Assembly (NCBI GenBank): GCA_005406025.1 | Contig: BGZK01001464.1 | Location: forward strand, 62,001 to 126,000 | Source of the DNA: Eumeta japonica | Taxonomy: Eukaryota > Arthropoda > Insecta > Lepidoptera > Psychidae | Length of the DNA stretch: 64,000 bases | Reading direction: 5' to 3' | Part shown: piece by piece, positions 25,078 to 38,671 of the stretch | How positions within the stretch are numbered: the first letter of the stretch is position 1 | Layout: each line of letters begins with the position of its first letter | Position numbers and translations under genes: made by a program | Notes under the pieces: model-generated | The model's database searches: none | What the model was told of the DNA's origin: nothing | What the model saw: the letters and a program-made list of their open reading frames with translations, nothing else

Positions 25078-25880
25078 AAAAACCTTTAGTTGTGGTTATG
25101 GTCGACATTAGGTTTAAATTTAAAATCGTCAATTTATCGGAATATACCGAAATTAATAACCTTCATATTGATTTAACATTTTTGACTGCTGACACAATTT
25201 ATGTAAAAAACTCAGTAGTCAATTAGCCTGTCATCAAGATCTAACGAGGCATCTTCTGATTGCAGACACTTGGGCCCTACAACCACCGCTCTACCATCCA
25301 TTACACAGGAACAAAAATTTACCATTCTATTATGTCGTATTACCGTACCACTAATTTTAACATCATTATTATAAAATTATCTTCAATGGATAACAATATT
25401 CGATTAAAATATTTAGTATTTGAAAACAATATTTAATAGGTTGGAATTCAATTGGCAATATCTTCAACCATACTCAGACAATATTGCGTAGTCAGAAACG
25501 CTACTATTTTTTCAACTTTATCTTAGAAGATGTGTTAAGACGTGACTTATCTTGACGAAGTGTTCAATACCAGACAGAAGATTTTAAGTAACTATATACA
25601 TATCTATTAAACAATTACAAAAATGAATTTTAGAAACTTAAGACACCTAACAAAAACTGTATGGATATTTTTTATCTTAAAAATTATGGACTAAAAGACA
25701 AATCTGCATGATTAAAAATTTAAATCTTAAATATAACCGTACTGGATGATATCATGTATTTATTTAGCATTTTATTGGCATTTGATCGTGCGAAAGTTTT
25801 ATACGAGAATTATCATTATGAGGATGGCCCACCTGCATAAATATTGAATGATATATTAAACAGGTGTGTGTATATATGCA

Positions 25881-26200
25881 GAGTCGATAGAGCAGTGGCG
25901 GCTGAGTGGCTGAGTGAGTATTGCATTCGCTTCATAGGTTCAAGTCCTGACCATAATGGTCGAATTGACCAATGAGTTCTTCACTTAGCTCACATTAAAA
26001 TATTCGCTCCCTGCCTAGAAAAACATGTCAAGCCATAGGACTTAAAGTTTAGCAGTCCCCAAACCGCATTAAGCCACCGTGGAAGACTTCCAAGGTCCAG
26101 AAATTATGGGAGAGCAAGCGTCAGAATTGGAGTGATAAAAATCTGGCATAACAACAACATGAGCTTTGCTCGATAAAACACAAAAAAAAAACACAAAAAT
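25881..26200 (+). mobile_element. tRNA-headed SINE with RTE-like tail
   Basis: An A-box-like GAGTGGCTGAGTGAG (about 25903) and a B-box GGTTCAAGTCC (25937-25947) are spaced as in a Pol III promoter. The body contains AAACCGCATTAAGCCACCGT and ends in TAACAACAACATGAG followed by an A/C-rich tail. The tail resembles the 3' end of RTE-clade LINEs, which would supply the reverse transcriptase. No clear target duplication. Confidence 0.7.
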
Positions 26201-26689
26201 TGAAAATTCTAAATATCTTTTATTTCATAGATCACAATAGAACACGTCATAATGTTCTGTGAATTCACACTTCGCCAGTCGTTCCAAAGGCGGTTTTCCT
26301 TCAACAATAATGCAAAAAACTCGAGGGTAGCTCTTTTTTAATTCTATCATACACCATAAAAATAAATACAAAACAATTACTGAATAAAACAACCAGTGAG
26401 AACTCGAGTTGATCGTGTCCATGGATATTTGTCATCTAATTTTAGGAATTAGTATAATACCTTTTTTATTAAACATTTATTTAATAACGGCGGCACAAGC
26501 ACCTTGCGCAGGCAACATGCGCACACAGCACCCATTAAATGAATTCTTTACTGCGACTAACATTTATAAATTTATTTTTATTTCTAATGCAGAGTTTGTA
26601 TCGGTTACTATTGCTCTTAAACATTTCCAAATTTTTTCTCACACTTTCCATACATAAATTGTTGTACAATGTTGAAATTATTTGCTGTC

Positions 26690-27040
26690 CAAATACAAAT
26701 AATGCTGCTCTATTAGAAATAGATCATTTCCGGACAATGTTTCCGGAGCGAATACCTTACGTGAGAAGCGAGCTCGTGCGAGTTATACTTTCTGTCAACC
26801 GGCACGCGTCTGTTTGTGTTAGTTACGACCATAGAAAACGTATTTTTTTGTACGACCATATTACATTACATTGGCTGTACACACATAATGCCTATTCACG
26901 CCTTTGCGTTTCGTTTCACGACTGCGCCTTTCCTCGCTTTGTTGCCGTTCAAAGTCGACGGGGGCGATTTCACTTTGACGAATTCATTATGCGCAGAACA
27001 CGAACATTTTGTTGGGATTGAAAAAAAAATACAATGTTTG
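26690..27040. promoter_or_regulatory. CpG-richer island carrying the longest ORF of the window
   Basis: The 160-codon plus-strand ORF at 26539-27021 starts in low-complexity Phe/Leu and then runs through a less AT-rich segment (RTMFPERIPYVRSELVRVIL near residues 68-87; RLCVSFHDCAFPRFVAVQS near 126-144). The residues do not resemble a family known to me, and an overlapping frame is also open. I favour a regulatory or intronic conserved segment over a gene. Confidence 0.22.
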
Positions 27041-27899
27041 CGGTGTATAAAAGCTTTTATAAAAAAAAAGCCTGTGTCACTTTTGAAATAATACAAACTT
27101 CACATTCATTCTTAAGATCGTATTTACTTAAACAGAGCTGTGAAATGTCAAATTTATCCAAGATTATTTGTATTAGTTATTGATATATTTTTAACGAACC
27201 GAATGAAGAAGAAAGTTCTCTTATTTAGAATAAGAAAAATGATTTTTCTCACAATATACGACAGTGCATTTTGAAAAAAATATCACTTAAATAATTCAAA
27301 TATCTAATATTGTTACCAAACAATTTCCCGCCATATTCGTACAAAATAAAACATTCCGAAAACCAACTGTCTGTATTTCATCAATAATAACACTATATGT
27401 TTACGCAACGAGCAATTGTTCAACATAACAAACGATATCTGTTAATGGAAGCTTTATGCGATGTCTGCGAATGGACATAAGCGAAATGAAACACATACAT
27501 ATAAGTCAATACATTATCAAAATGGTTACGATGAATAGATAGAAATTATCAATAGGGGACACATAAGAGCTTAATTAAAATAATGATGGGTAATATTGTT
27601 GCAAATGGAGTATAAAAATAATGAAATTATGATAATGATGCACACTTAATAATGTCCGTGGATGAATGCAACAATACCATCGACCTGGAATCGAATTCAA
27701 TAACCCTTTCAATAAAAAGCGGGCATTTCATGCACTTGATCATGGAGTCATTTTACACTGAAAGCATGTTTGTTTAAATGTTTATTACGTATCTAACACT
27801 GTATTATTTCTGAAATTGGCCATTGGTAATAAGAGTATTAAAAATAAAAAATTACATTTTTTTTTAATGGAACTCTTTAGGAATGACTTAAGTTTTAGC

Positions 27900-28400
27900 T
27901 CGTTTGGATTGTCATTTTTTTTTCGTTGTGACATCGTTTTGAAAATTGCGAGTCGGCATTACAACGAATTTAAGTTGAGGAAATAATCAGTCAATGATTT
28001 TTTACTGGCTTCGCTGTGGTAAGTCAACAAGAAGGTTGCAGGAGACCTCAGTAGAAATTGGATGGTGAAGCACCACACTGTAGCTCTGTGTTCCTGATTC
28101 AGTGAATCCAGACGTGGACGTGAATTCGATGATTTACGTGAAGGTCGGCCGGCGACTGCACTTGCCGAAACCAATATTGACACTGTACGACAAGTGATGG
28201 AAACATTCACCAAATTCGTACTTAATTAGGAATAACTATGCACTCGCAACAGTGCAAAGAATAGTTTTGCACTCGACGAATACTGCGTGAATCTAAGAGG
28301 CGATTGAAGAAAACTGGACCGACTGCTTTCTACATTGGTCCCAAAGAATCCAAAAGTGTGTAGATAGTGAGAAAATATACTTCCAAAAACAATAAATGTA
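27900..28400 (+). mobile_element. Internally deleted mariner (copy B)
   Basis: The plus strand carries a transposase N-terminal segment (SRRGREFDDLREGRPATALA, then ETNIDTVRQVMET, near 28105-28205). After about 90 unrecognised bases follows the C-terminal tail (EAIEENWTDCFLHW then SQRIQKCVDSEKIYFQKQ and stop, 28297-28395). The whole DD34D catalytic core between them is gone, so this is a deletion derivative. I could not find the inverted ends with confidence, so the boundaries are approximate. Confidence 0.8.
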
Positions 28401-29405
28401 TCATAAAAGTAAAATGTCGTCTTATTAATAAGAATCCATAAATTAGTACTGTCCACGTATCTTCCTGTTTTATAAATATATAAGAGAATTTCACTATAAT
28501 TTAACCCTATTTGAATTTTCAAAACAGATAAATCTTTCGATTTTATTAACTTAAAATAAATAATAGCAACTCATTTCAATTATAAGCGAAACCGGAAACT
28601 TTTTAATCATCTTTTAGGCAGGTGAAACCGCAAGTTTTAGCTAGTATAGTATGCATAAATACCTCGTATTTAGTTGTACAAGGGAAAGATATTCAGCGTT
28701 TATATATACGTATATGGATGAAATGTTCGACAATATCACTTTCTCGGTCACGACATCAAATTTATATGGACAGAAAGCTAAAACCACACACAAAACAGAC
28801 GTGACCAAAATGGGAATTTCGAGTAGTAGTAAACGGTATTTCACGTATTGTTCCGGTGACCTTATTAAATTCGTTAGAAAGTGTCAGCTCCTTTTATGTT
28901 TACACTAGAATTATCCGAAAAAATATATGTGATAAATATTAAACGGTCGTAACGTCATTGTAATTTTTATTTGTTTAAATAGGTACGTGTCGTAGTATGC
29001 AGATTTGGATTAACTGAGGAAAAAAATAATTTTAATATGTATAATACTGATGTGTACTATACATATTAAAATAAGTTATTTTAGTATATAAATTAAGTAT
29101 ATAAATAAGTTAAAAAGACAATGAGATCCCTGATACTCGAAGTCAAGTTTTTTCTCGCGGCTGCTTATTTCAAACTTAGGGGACTCGAGCCCTACGCCCT
29201 TTGAAGTTGGTTCGCTCCAGTGCGGACTAATGGTACTAATAGTAGTTACGACGTTTGCTACCGATGCAGTAAAAACGTCTGAAAGTGATCTCTTAACGTG
29301 TTTAACGTTACGCAAAATTTATGTTTTAATTTGAGTTGTAGACATATGCGATATATATATTGATACGAGAAATAATAATATTTCCCAATAAATACACAGT
29401 CAACA
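28400..29405. other. AT-rich DNA, nothing recognised
   Basis: Overlapping ORFs on both strands at 28620-28910 have no protein-like features. Confidence 0.5.
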
Positions 29406-29410
29406 TTGTA

Positions 29411-30617
29411 AAAACTGGTCAAGAGCATGTCGGACTATGCTCATTATAGGGTTCCAAAGCCATTATTACTAAGAAATGCTCTACAGATGAAATAGATTTT
29501 TTCCATGTTTGCCGCACAGAATAATTAAAACACTTTAGTCGCTTATAACTAGAAAAACAAATAGGTATGTCGATTATTGCTATTAGAATAGTGTAAACTA
29601 AAGGACATCCGCAAAATTGGATATCTTCATGGCACTTACGACTTTTTATTGAGAAGCGCAGTTTTTTGGAAACAACTTAAAAACGTACATCCGATCATCT
29701 TCAAAATAATTAACATAGAAATTATTTGTAGTTTTTTTTTCAATTTTAATAAATTATGGTTTGCAAAATAAAAGGGGGGACACAATTTCTGCTACTTACA
29801 GAGCGATTACTTCCGAATATTCTCAATAAGTCGAAAAAATTGCATAAGGTGCTACAGTGATAAAAAGAGAGATTCGTTTTTTCCTCGTTCTCATCAAATC
29901 CATGAGTTAGGAGTTTGATTTTTTAGTATATATTTTTTCACTATTTAAGTTAATGAACTGTAAAACGAATATACGACTGGATAGAATTTTCTCGATACAA
30001 TTAAATTTCCAAACAGACCCTGATAATTTGCGTTTTTAGTGGTTATGCGAAATGAGTAATGCTTCTTTTTCAGGATAATTGTATTAACAACTTTCAACAA
30101 ACTGGTAAAACAGTTTTTTTTGTTTATGAGCGTCGTTTTATTTTAAACGAATTTTATGTGGTTTGGCGTTTACGTCTTTTATTTCGAGGCCGCGCGCTCT
30201 ACTGCTATTTAATTTTTCGCATGCGCTAGTAATAATAGTCTAACTCCTTTACTCATCGGTCGGGTGTCCGTCATTGGTGATGTAAACGCGCGGGGACATT
30301 CCCCTCTTCTCATCGCGTTGTCGCCTTAAAAAACTTTAAAGTGTTTTTAAAAGAACTGTCGAAATATGAGGCACACGTTGATGTTTACTGAAAAAAGTTT
30401 TCAGCTTCTGTTACATGTATGGAGTGCCTCCCTAGGAATACTTATTTTTATTATTTAACTACCAAACTAAGTAGCTGCTCATACAAGACACCTATATTAT
30501 AAATTTTACTAATATGCATTTCGCAGTTTTTAAGTAAAATACCTGTGACATACGAAAGGACGGACATGACGAAACTACAAAGGTTCTCTTTTTACTATTT
30601 CAGCTCGAAACCCTAAA
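29411..30617 (+). repeat. Interspersed repeat family R, copy 2, with nested insertion
   Basis: Collinear with copy 1 (CAAGAGCATGTCGGACTATG ... GGGTTCCAAAGCC ... TTACATGTATGGAGTGCC ... GGACGGACATGACGAAACTA ... AAACCCTAAAAA). About 480 bases at roughly 29850-30326, containing a CpG-rich tail (GATGTAAACGCGCGGGGACA), have no counterpart in copy 1 and are best explained as a nested insertion. Confidence 0.75.
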
Positions 30618-31120
30618 AATGGTATAACCAAAGTTTGATTCACTATTTTTATAGAGAAACAAACGATAGAATAAATTTTTCTTGAAAGTAAAAAAAATTA
30701 AACCATCTTTTTTAAGATAGAAAATCCTAAATAATGTTTTATCGAATTAAATCTTCATTTTTACATAGACGTATTGGATTGCATTCACATTACTTATTCG
30801 AAATAGGATATTTTAACTGATTTTTAACTCGCCTATGTACAAACAATTTTAAATTTTTTATTTACATTATTCCATCGGAAGCTGGTGCCACGCGGGATTG
30901 AATATCTCTTTCTCACCATACTACAAATCGAATTTTGAGACGAATATGCCGCCTAGCGACTTACAGTAGGCCCCGCCTAGCTTTGTTCCTAATATTTTTC
31001 GACTCTCGCATTAAATTAAAAACACACTAATTCGTTCATGAACGTAAATCAAAACCCGTCAACTTCCGATGCTAGAGCAAGGCGCGATATCATTCGATTA
31101 TCACATTATTGTAAACTCAA

Positions 31121-31207
31121 AACCATGTTTTATATTTATGTATATACAAAATAATACCTTACCTTGTTTTATATATATATGTATACAAAACAATACCTTA
31201 ACTTGTA
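31121..31207 (+). repeat. Two-copy ~43-bp tandem duplication
   Basis: TGTTTTATATTTATGTATAT ACAAAATAATACCTTA is followed at once by TGTTTTATATATATATGTAT ACAAAACAATACCTTA. A simple local duplication. Confidence 0.8.
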
Positions 31208-31489
31208 ATCGATTATGGTTCTAAATAAATGTATGTCGAGGAAAACGTATATCACTCAGGAAACGTAAAATTAAAATTAATCTTGTACGAAACGAGTATA
31301 TCCTCGGTCTGACAATGTTGCACTTAAGTGCGAAAGTGAGCACGTTCATTTGCTTGCAGCGCTTCCGCAACTCAACCGGATTGCAATAGGAATTAAAGTC
31401 ACGTTTATTGTTTGTATTGTTAATGGACATGTAGCGCGGTTTATTTATTTGCGAGTACCGAGATCAGTCCCGTGCTTTGTCAGCATAAA

Positions 31490-31735
31490 TTTGGAATACA
31501 TTCCTACATCGTATACCTATATCATTCCCGCCTTGAATAGGAATTTAATTCCGGTACTGCGCTCAATTTTAATACAAACTCAATCCTTTTCTTGGTTTTG
31601 AGAAGGGAATCTAAATTGGAAACGATATAGGAACTTAGGAATTATGAAATCAGAAAGAGATTGAGAGCGTGGCTAGGAGGAAATTGATGTAAATGCTAAA
31701 GACTTTTTTATTCGGTGGCGAAGCCCCAGGCAAAT
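31490..31735 (+). repeat. Degenerate CCCGATT-type word tract, copy 4
   Basis: TATCATTCCCGCCTTGAATA, TTAATTCCGGTACTGCGCTC, GGGAATCTAAATTGGAAACG and a terminal GGTGGCGAAGCCCCAGGCAA form a two-part arrangement like the other members. Assignment is by general resemblance. Confidence 0.35.
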
Positions 31736-34700
31736 ACTGTTTGTTGGGCACGGCGATGACAGAGTGAAGTATTAGTTCGACAAAAACGAGCAAATCCACT
31801 ATCCTGTTATAGTTTCGATTACCTACGGAATTTTTTTTATAATCAATACAAAAAAACTTATGGAATGCTTTAAATCATTATAAAAAAAAACTTCTCAATC
31901 TTTATAATGAACTTCACCAAAATTTCGTATCGTCTTTTTTTATCCTCGTACGCCATATTTGTAGCATAATACGTAAGTAGTCGTAAAAACCAGTTCCCGT
32001 GTAGATTTCTTCCAGCTAAGGCAATCGCGCAAAAAAAAGCAAATCCATAGCGGATAGTCGCTCACCCGCGACGTCGTTACTTATAGGGTGCCCATATATC
32101 GATGGATTGCAGACATGCACATAAAGATCGACATAACAAAGACCAAAAACAGGTTTTTAAAACGTAAATCAAAACAATTCGATGCTAACGATAAGAAATT
32201 TTTTGTTATGTAAATCACCGTCGGACGCATCTTTGTTATACTGTTGCATAACAAAAGAAAGTAACAATTTTCGTCTCGTCTTCTATCATCGTGATAAACG
32301 CACGAAGCTCTTGCATAAGGTATTTAGAATGTGATATGGCCATCATTCTGAGCAATAAAACACGAAGGCTCGAATGCACGACCGTCTTTACATCTGCGCT
32401 GTGACGCTACGTTCAGTCGCACGTATCGCCTTACATTTTACGCCATTGATAAACTTAACACTTAAACTCCTTCGGTATGATTGCGTTGAAGATATCAGCG
32501 TAGTATTTGTCAGAAATCATTGCGTTTTCGCACGAAAGAAATCATAATATTTCGATAAAGTAATACTGTATCACAGTATTACGAATATAAAATTTTTGAT
32601 TAAGCAAAATAAATTTTTCTCACGAAATGTTCATGTTTATAAATGTATGTAATGCAAGTATCAGAGCATCCTACGGTTCGTATTTGATACAATCCGTAGC
32701 AAACATAATGTATAAATATAGCGTAGATTTTAATAAAATCAGTTATACGGCTATAATATACACAAAACACTCGGATAAATTGGCATAAGCAAAAAAAGTC
32801 TGAATCGATTAACAGTTTAAATCCATCCGGATTTTTTTTGTAATCACAGGCTATACAAGAAAGGTCACCGGCGTTCGCCGAGACCTCGGTATTTGTTGCC
32901 GTGTCACGGATTTAGCTTATCTCAAATGTCACGATTTGATAGCGACCGAGTCTATATCTAGGCATATCCACAACGCGCTCACGTGAAGATAGCACTCGCC
33001 GAAAGTAACAATGTCTTTTATAGTCTTTTTTATTGATTTATTTATATATATATGTGTGTGTGTATATCGTGCCTTTGCCTTGTTATGCATAAACTTTACT
33101 ATTTTTTTTTTGCATTTGACGTTGCGTTCGCACCCCCTCTTTGCACTTATTTGAACAATAATACGAGTAACCGAGTAACAAACATGTTCCACGTGCGACA
33201 GAAGCTTTTCTCTCTACCATCGAAATGTGGATTTGTCCAAAGTATTTCCTCAGGTGTCTACGAGATTGGTATTTATTAAAGGAAAAAAAAAAGATCAACT
33301 GCAACTTGGGCTCGGGCGGAAATGGTTCCTCAGTATAAACAATCGCGTTAGTTCTCGGGGAAATTAAGCAATATAGTCTGTATAGATTTCATCTTCACGA
33401 TTACTTTACTTTTCCCCTGAGAATTTAATGTGTCAGGACTTCGTTCTGGTTTTCCTCTAAACTATATCTGAAAACCTATATTCTGTTTTTCAATTTTTGC
33501 GAATGGAGCTAATGCTCGATTTTCATATATTTTTTTAGATACCTTTTGAACTATGGTTTTAAATATTCATATATATATTGTTTATCATAAATCCGTTCGT
33601 TTAATACGATAACGTCAATTTTGTCCCCTAAATTTGTTCCAATAAATTATAATTGGTTTATTTATGCTATATGTTCATGACCGGGTCACTTAACTATGTA
33701 ATGTGCCAAATCATAGATTTTTGGCCAGTACGTTCGGCGAAAATAGACTATGACAGACGGACATTAAAGACACGAGAATTATTCTACAATGATTCCATTT
33801 TTTCAACGAGTATACTGAAACCCAAAAACGTTCTTAACTTTTGTAAAGAAACATATTTCGCTTAAGTTTTCTGTAAATCATAATGATATTGTCTTAAGAC
33901 ATAAAAATAATGATATTCACCTTTTCTGTCGATTAATGAATATGGCTTAAGATTCATAGAAGCAACAAAATCGACTGGTCCCAAAAGCACTAAAATTAGA
34001 GATATCCTAGTCGCAGACCAAAAATGGTGACAGACATGAATCGCTTCAGTGCGGGTTAATGTACTTATTCATCATCATAATACAATTCGCTCGTGAGTTA
34101 CCAATTCGATATGTTCCAGCGGCAATAAGTGACCTTTGCCTGTGGTACCCCAATCAGCATATCATATTTCCAATTTTATGGGTATTATTGTTGCACAACC
34201 ATTAAATCAAGACACCACTTTTATCAGCAGGACAGCGGGTTGCTCAATCAGAAATACGGGCAATGAAAATATTTCGCGGAACCTTGATTAAGTGCGATCG
34301 TGGAATTACGAAACAGCGTTTTTGTATCATAATTAAAAGAGATGAAAAAATTATTGACAACATAAAAACTCAATATTTATTGTCATTACGACAAACAATT
34401 GGGCAATCCGAATCGGTTGTGGAAATCTGCGGTTCTCAAGACCTGTTGAAATGTGGAACCAAATGAATATTCCGTCGGGCAATTACGATTAAATTGTTAG
34501 AGTTGGTCACTTCTTAGTTCATTGTTTTTTTTTTTTTATTATTTTTATAGAACAATACAGTAAAGTTTATCATTAAATTTAGCAATATTCTGATTGAATT
34601 TAAATTCGAATTGAATTTTTAATCATCAAGCATATAGTTATATAAAATAACAAGTTTCAACAGGTTATGGGTTAAAAAAACTAAAGCTACTCTCATACTT

Positions 34701-34999
34701 AAATTTCGTATCTACCGTTATTTGCTTACTATGTTTTATAACACATAAAGAAGAAACATGATAACGCAATTAGTCTAAAAAAGATAAACTGTATTACGTT
34801 GTGCGACGGAATAAGCTATACAACACACAGCAAACGATGTGAATTTATAAAAGCATTATTATTGTTTGAAGAATCGATTGACTAATAGTAAAAAATAAAC
34901 TCACCGTACTTATATCGATACTTTTCCATTCCCTTTAAACTGTATATAAAAAAAAGACATTTTTGCAGTCGCTATAATAAAAAGAAACGATTTCTTGAA

Positions 35000-35545
35000 A
35001 CATAAGCAACGCAATTGCTTTAATTCCCGCCGAGAAGTTGCCAACGAGACTATAAAAAAGTCGAGGCGACTTTTGCAAAGCGGGGCACGAATTTTTATTA
35101 TATCACTCACCTCAAATTCCGCGTCTCAGTCGCCGACAATTTTAACACGGGCTCAGGTGGATAAAACAACGAGGTGAATAAGGATATTTCCAGCGAGCGT
35201 GCGCGTCGACACGACACCCGTTAAACTTGAGAAACCGACAGTCGTTATGGAGCCGATCTTCGCGAGATTTCAGCGTGCACCGCGTCCGTGAACCGGGCGG
35301 ACCGGAATGTCCTCGGCCGGTGACGTCACTCGCGCCGGCCGCGGCGTCACGTCGAGCGCCCGGCATCGGGGCCCTGCTCTCCGCGATGATCGAAATGAAA
35401 TCGGTGAAGAACGGCGAGTACAATATTCAGGGTCGTATTCCGAAATGTCATATTTACATTCCGATTAGCTGCGAACGTACGACCTTTTAGGATTTGAGCG
35501 CATCGTTCACGCGTTCGTCACGTGTGAGTGCGATTAGAATCCTTA
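35000..35545. promoter_or_regulatory. CpG-dense island with CRE palindrome
   Basis: The most GC- and CpG-rich stretch of the window (for example GGTGACGTCACTCGCGCCGG near 35320). It contains a full CRE palindrome TGACGTCA at 35321-35328 and an ATG at 35247 followed by 13 codons. Such islands in an AT-rich insect genome are usually first exons or enhancers. Overlapping open frames occur on both strands (87 and 93 codons), but neither has a recognisable domain. If a promoter, its gene is not evident here. Confidence 0.4.
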
Positions 35546-35788
35546 AGGGAACGTTGAAATGCTTCTAGAATGGTTTTAGTTACAGAATCTGATCTGAACT
35601 ATCTAGTTCTGTCTCTATTTTCTAGTTTAGTTTATAGCCACGCTCGTGACGTAGGTATAAATTTAGAATCTTTGCCATAAAGGAGACATTTCATGTTTTA
35701 TAAGTCTTTCTAAAATCAAAAATGTTTACGACCCGCTCCTTTCTCGTTTTATATGTAAATGTTCGACTTGATTTGTTTTTTCTCTTAG

Positions 35789-36042
35789 AATATTGTAATT
35801 TATACCCGAGACGAACTTGTGATAGTCGTCAATTAGACACCGAAAACATAGAATTATGCGTCCCGTCGTCCCGGATGCATAATTTATTTTTTTTTAAACT
35901 TTTTTTTTTGCAACTACAGGTTGAAGCAGTTCCTACAGAAAAATATTTTCGGTCATCGCAAACCGGCGACTACCCGAAGTTCATCTCGGATACAACTTGT
36001 GAAACGTGCCTAAAGCAAATACGCATTTCTTTCTATCTGTAA
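35789..36042 (+). other. Candidate exon(s) with good acceptors, unassigned
   Basis: Two polypyrimidine-AG acceptors (TTGTTTTTTCTCTTAG ending 35788; a T-rich tract plus CAACTACAG ending 35919) precede one continuous frame. The first part reads EYCNLYPRRTCDSRQLDTEN; the second VEAVPTEKYFRSSQTGDYPK then FISDTTCETCLKQ, with a stop at 36040. Cysteine-bearing, polar peptides like these can occur in secreted factors, but I cannot assign a family. There is no strong donor in between. It lies 250-500 bases downstream of the CpG-dense island, which is the main reason to list it. Confidence 0.22.
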
Positions 36043-36044
36043 CG

Positions 36045-38670
36045 CCTAGGAGAAGATTTCTCAAGCCGCCTGAGCTCAATAACTTCGGTGCGATCCACCG
36101 CCTACAACCGAGAAGATAATTACAAAGACCGTTACGAAAGCGCCATATCAGATACAGTTAATTGTTCACGTTTTACTGCTGTATGAAGACGCACCGAATA
36201 TTGATGTTAGAGGTCGCTAAATATTAATACTACGACAAAAATCAACATAGATAGTTACTTATTAAACTTTATTACTTGATTTAATACACTTGCCCGTTTT
36301 TGTTAAGTTATAATAGAAACATTAAACAAACATTTTAAAATTACAAGTATGATGAGGGTCTGCAGTAAGTTTATAAATAACCTATACTTTTAGGCAAAAA
36401 CCTTTCCGTTTAATACAAAAACGTTTGCATTTAAATGCTCATTTACAATGTCTATATCTCCTATGATATTGTTGCAAAATTGCCGACTTTTCTGATTTTA
36501 AAAAACTCAAAAGTTAACATCGCACAAAGGTCGTGATGCCCTTTGGAAGAGATATTATTTTTCCTTTTCCGAGTAAACAAACACACAGACACTACGTAAT
36601 ACTTAGGCATGCACGACACGAACACAACTGGGCCATATGTTTATTTATATACATGAAGCAATGTTTCTTGCTTTTATGATCAAATAACATTTAATAATAT
36701 TAATATCATGTTAAAATACTGCAATATTTTATGAGATTACATCGAATGAAAGTTAAATAAGGATTTTAATACAAAAATAATTCTGTATTAAAATATACAT
36801 AATAAATACATATGTTCCCTTATTTTTCAAAGATTCGAACAACCACACCTTTGACAGTCTCTTATCAAGATTTTATAATATCTACCTATTTAAAATAAGT
36901 GGTATTCATGTATTGTCGTCGTTGATAAATATTAAATTACCATGTAAGCTAACGTCCATTTCGGATAGTTTTATTTCTTTCATAGAAATTAAAAAAAATC
37001 AAACATTATGAATAAATAAAGTAATAAAAGGTGAGACAAAGCTAGACGGGAGACGAAATCTGTACATCTGCGTTATTTGTTACGTACGACGGCGAGAACG
37101 AGCGATACGTCGACAGGATGGTAACCGCGAGAGGAGACTTAATGGGGCCTTGCACGTTTTTATCAATAGCAAAAATATTTGGTGGCTCCGCTATGAAATT
37201 CTGGTCTAAATACGGTACTCGTTGAATGATAGATATGAGGGGAAAAATTAAGAGATTAATTATTTATTTATGGAAAACTTACACATTTTATATATCATGA
37301 TAAGTAACTAATTAATTGTAAATATATCAGTCAATTACAATTTTTCTTTTATGTACAAAACAATGATAAATTGAAAAAAGAAGTAAATGACTGTATTTTA
37401 GCATAAGAAAAAATAATGCCCTAAAAAGCAGAAATAAACAAAAAAAAACAGTAATCAGTTAGGAATAAGCACACACAAAGCTACATAAATATGATTTTAA
37501 AGTGACCAAAACCGATGAAGAACGTGATAGAACAGTATAACTTGAATTTGAAGACAATAGACAATTGAAATCTATCTATGTGTGTATGATGGATCAGTTT
37601 TACAAAATGCTAGTGTTCTCCTTGAAAAATTTACGCAGGGTAATTAGTTATATATTATAGGGACTAAGTTAAAAGTACCTGACCCAAATCAACGAGATTT
37701 CCAGAAACATTGACGCGTATTAGTAAAGCAAAAGAGACACCTGTGAATTCCTCTGAGAAATAGGTGTGAAGTTAGCGTTTTTTTTTTTATGAGTAATTTA
37801 AATTTTGCATTTCAGTGATCGCTGTGAACTGTTAACTTACCTGTTTATATAGTTGCAACTGTTTCAACTGATTGATCTGAGAATCCTTACCTGGCAGAAT
37901 GAGGTTGTAGTGAAAGCTAATTTTATTTTCAATGTTACATGCAAATACCCATCTAGTCCTTGCTATTAGACATACAGGAATTCTTTGGTGAGTGAGTAAT
38001 ACTGGCTCGAGAATGAGGTGGTTTTTAAAACTAGTTTTATAATTAAAATTAAATATGTAGAGATACAAAATTTTAAACGGATATTATGAAACGTTTGAAA
38101 CTTCTTTGCAAGCCGACGATTCTGGTTGCAGTATCATTATTTTGTTTATAAAGTTACAAACCGGTGTCATTAATCGTTAAAGGACTCTCTCGTGTAAGAG
38201 CGACCTTGTAAACGCAAATAATCATATAAAATTGCAATTAAACCGGATACCAGGAAATAAATAAAAAAAATCAGTTACCTGCTAATATTGAACCGAAACA
38301 ATATATGAAGATATGAATGTTGCAAGTTAAATAAAAAAAAATTACAAGTGCAAATAAAACTCGCACTCTGAGGGTTCAGAGACACACAATTGTGTCTGTA
38401 GATATTTCATCCAACAAGAGTCTCGAAAATTTTTGACTGTTTCGATACCTGATATATCGATCCCGAGAATTCAGAACGTTTATTGTTTTCCTTTAAAAAA
38501 AAATGGAAATTTTTTTGAAATATGTGACATTTTGGAAATTATAATTTTTTGCAGCGGGAAATGAAAAGATGTTCTCCCATACATCAGTGTACATTACGAT
38601 CCACATTCCAACTGTAAATGTCATTCGTAGTCACAAAAAAATAACATGATATATTATCGATTTCCAGCTT
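36045..38670. other. Gene-poor AT-rich DNA
   Basis: A small CpG cluster at 37070-37160 (GTACGACGGCGAGAACGAGC) is the only departure from AT-rich sequence. Confidence 0.5.
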
Positions 38671-38671
38671 A

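Larger units (their letters stand above)
30620..34995. other. Gene-poor AT-rich DNA
   Basis: ORFs up to 87 codons, none convincing. A (TG)n run occurs near 33052. Confidence 0.5.

Noticed and set aside
25937..25947. B-box-like GGTTCAAGTCC as a tRNA gene
   Set aside because: No cloverleaf forms around it; the surrounding sequence is a SINE.
26539..27021. 160-codon plus-strand ORF, the longest in the window
   Set aside because: It begins in low-complexity Phe/Leu from T-rich DNA, has no recognisable domain and overlaps another open frame. Listed only as a CpG-richer island.
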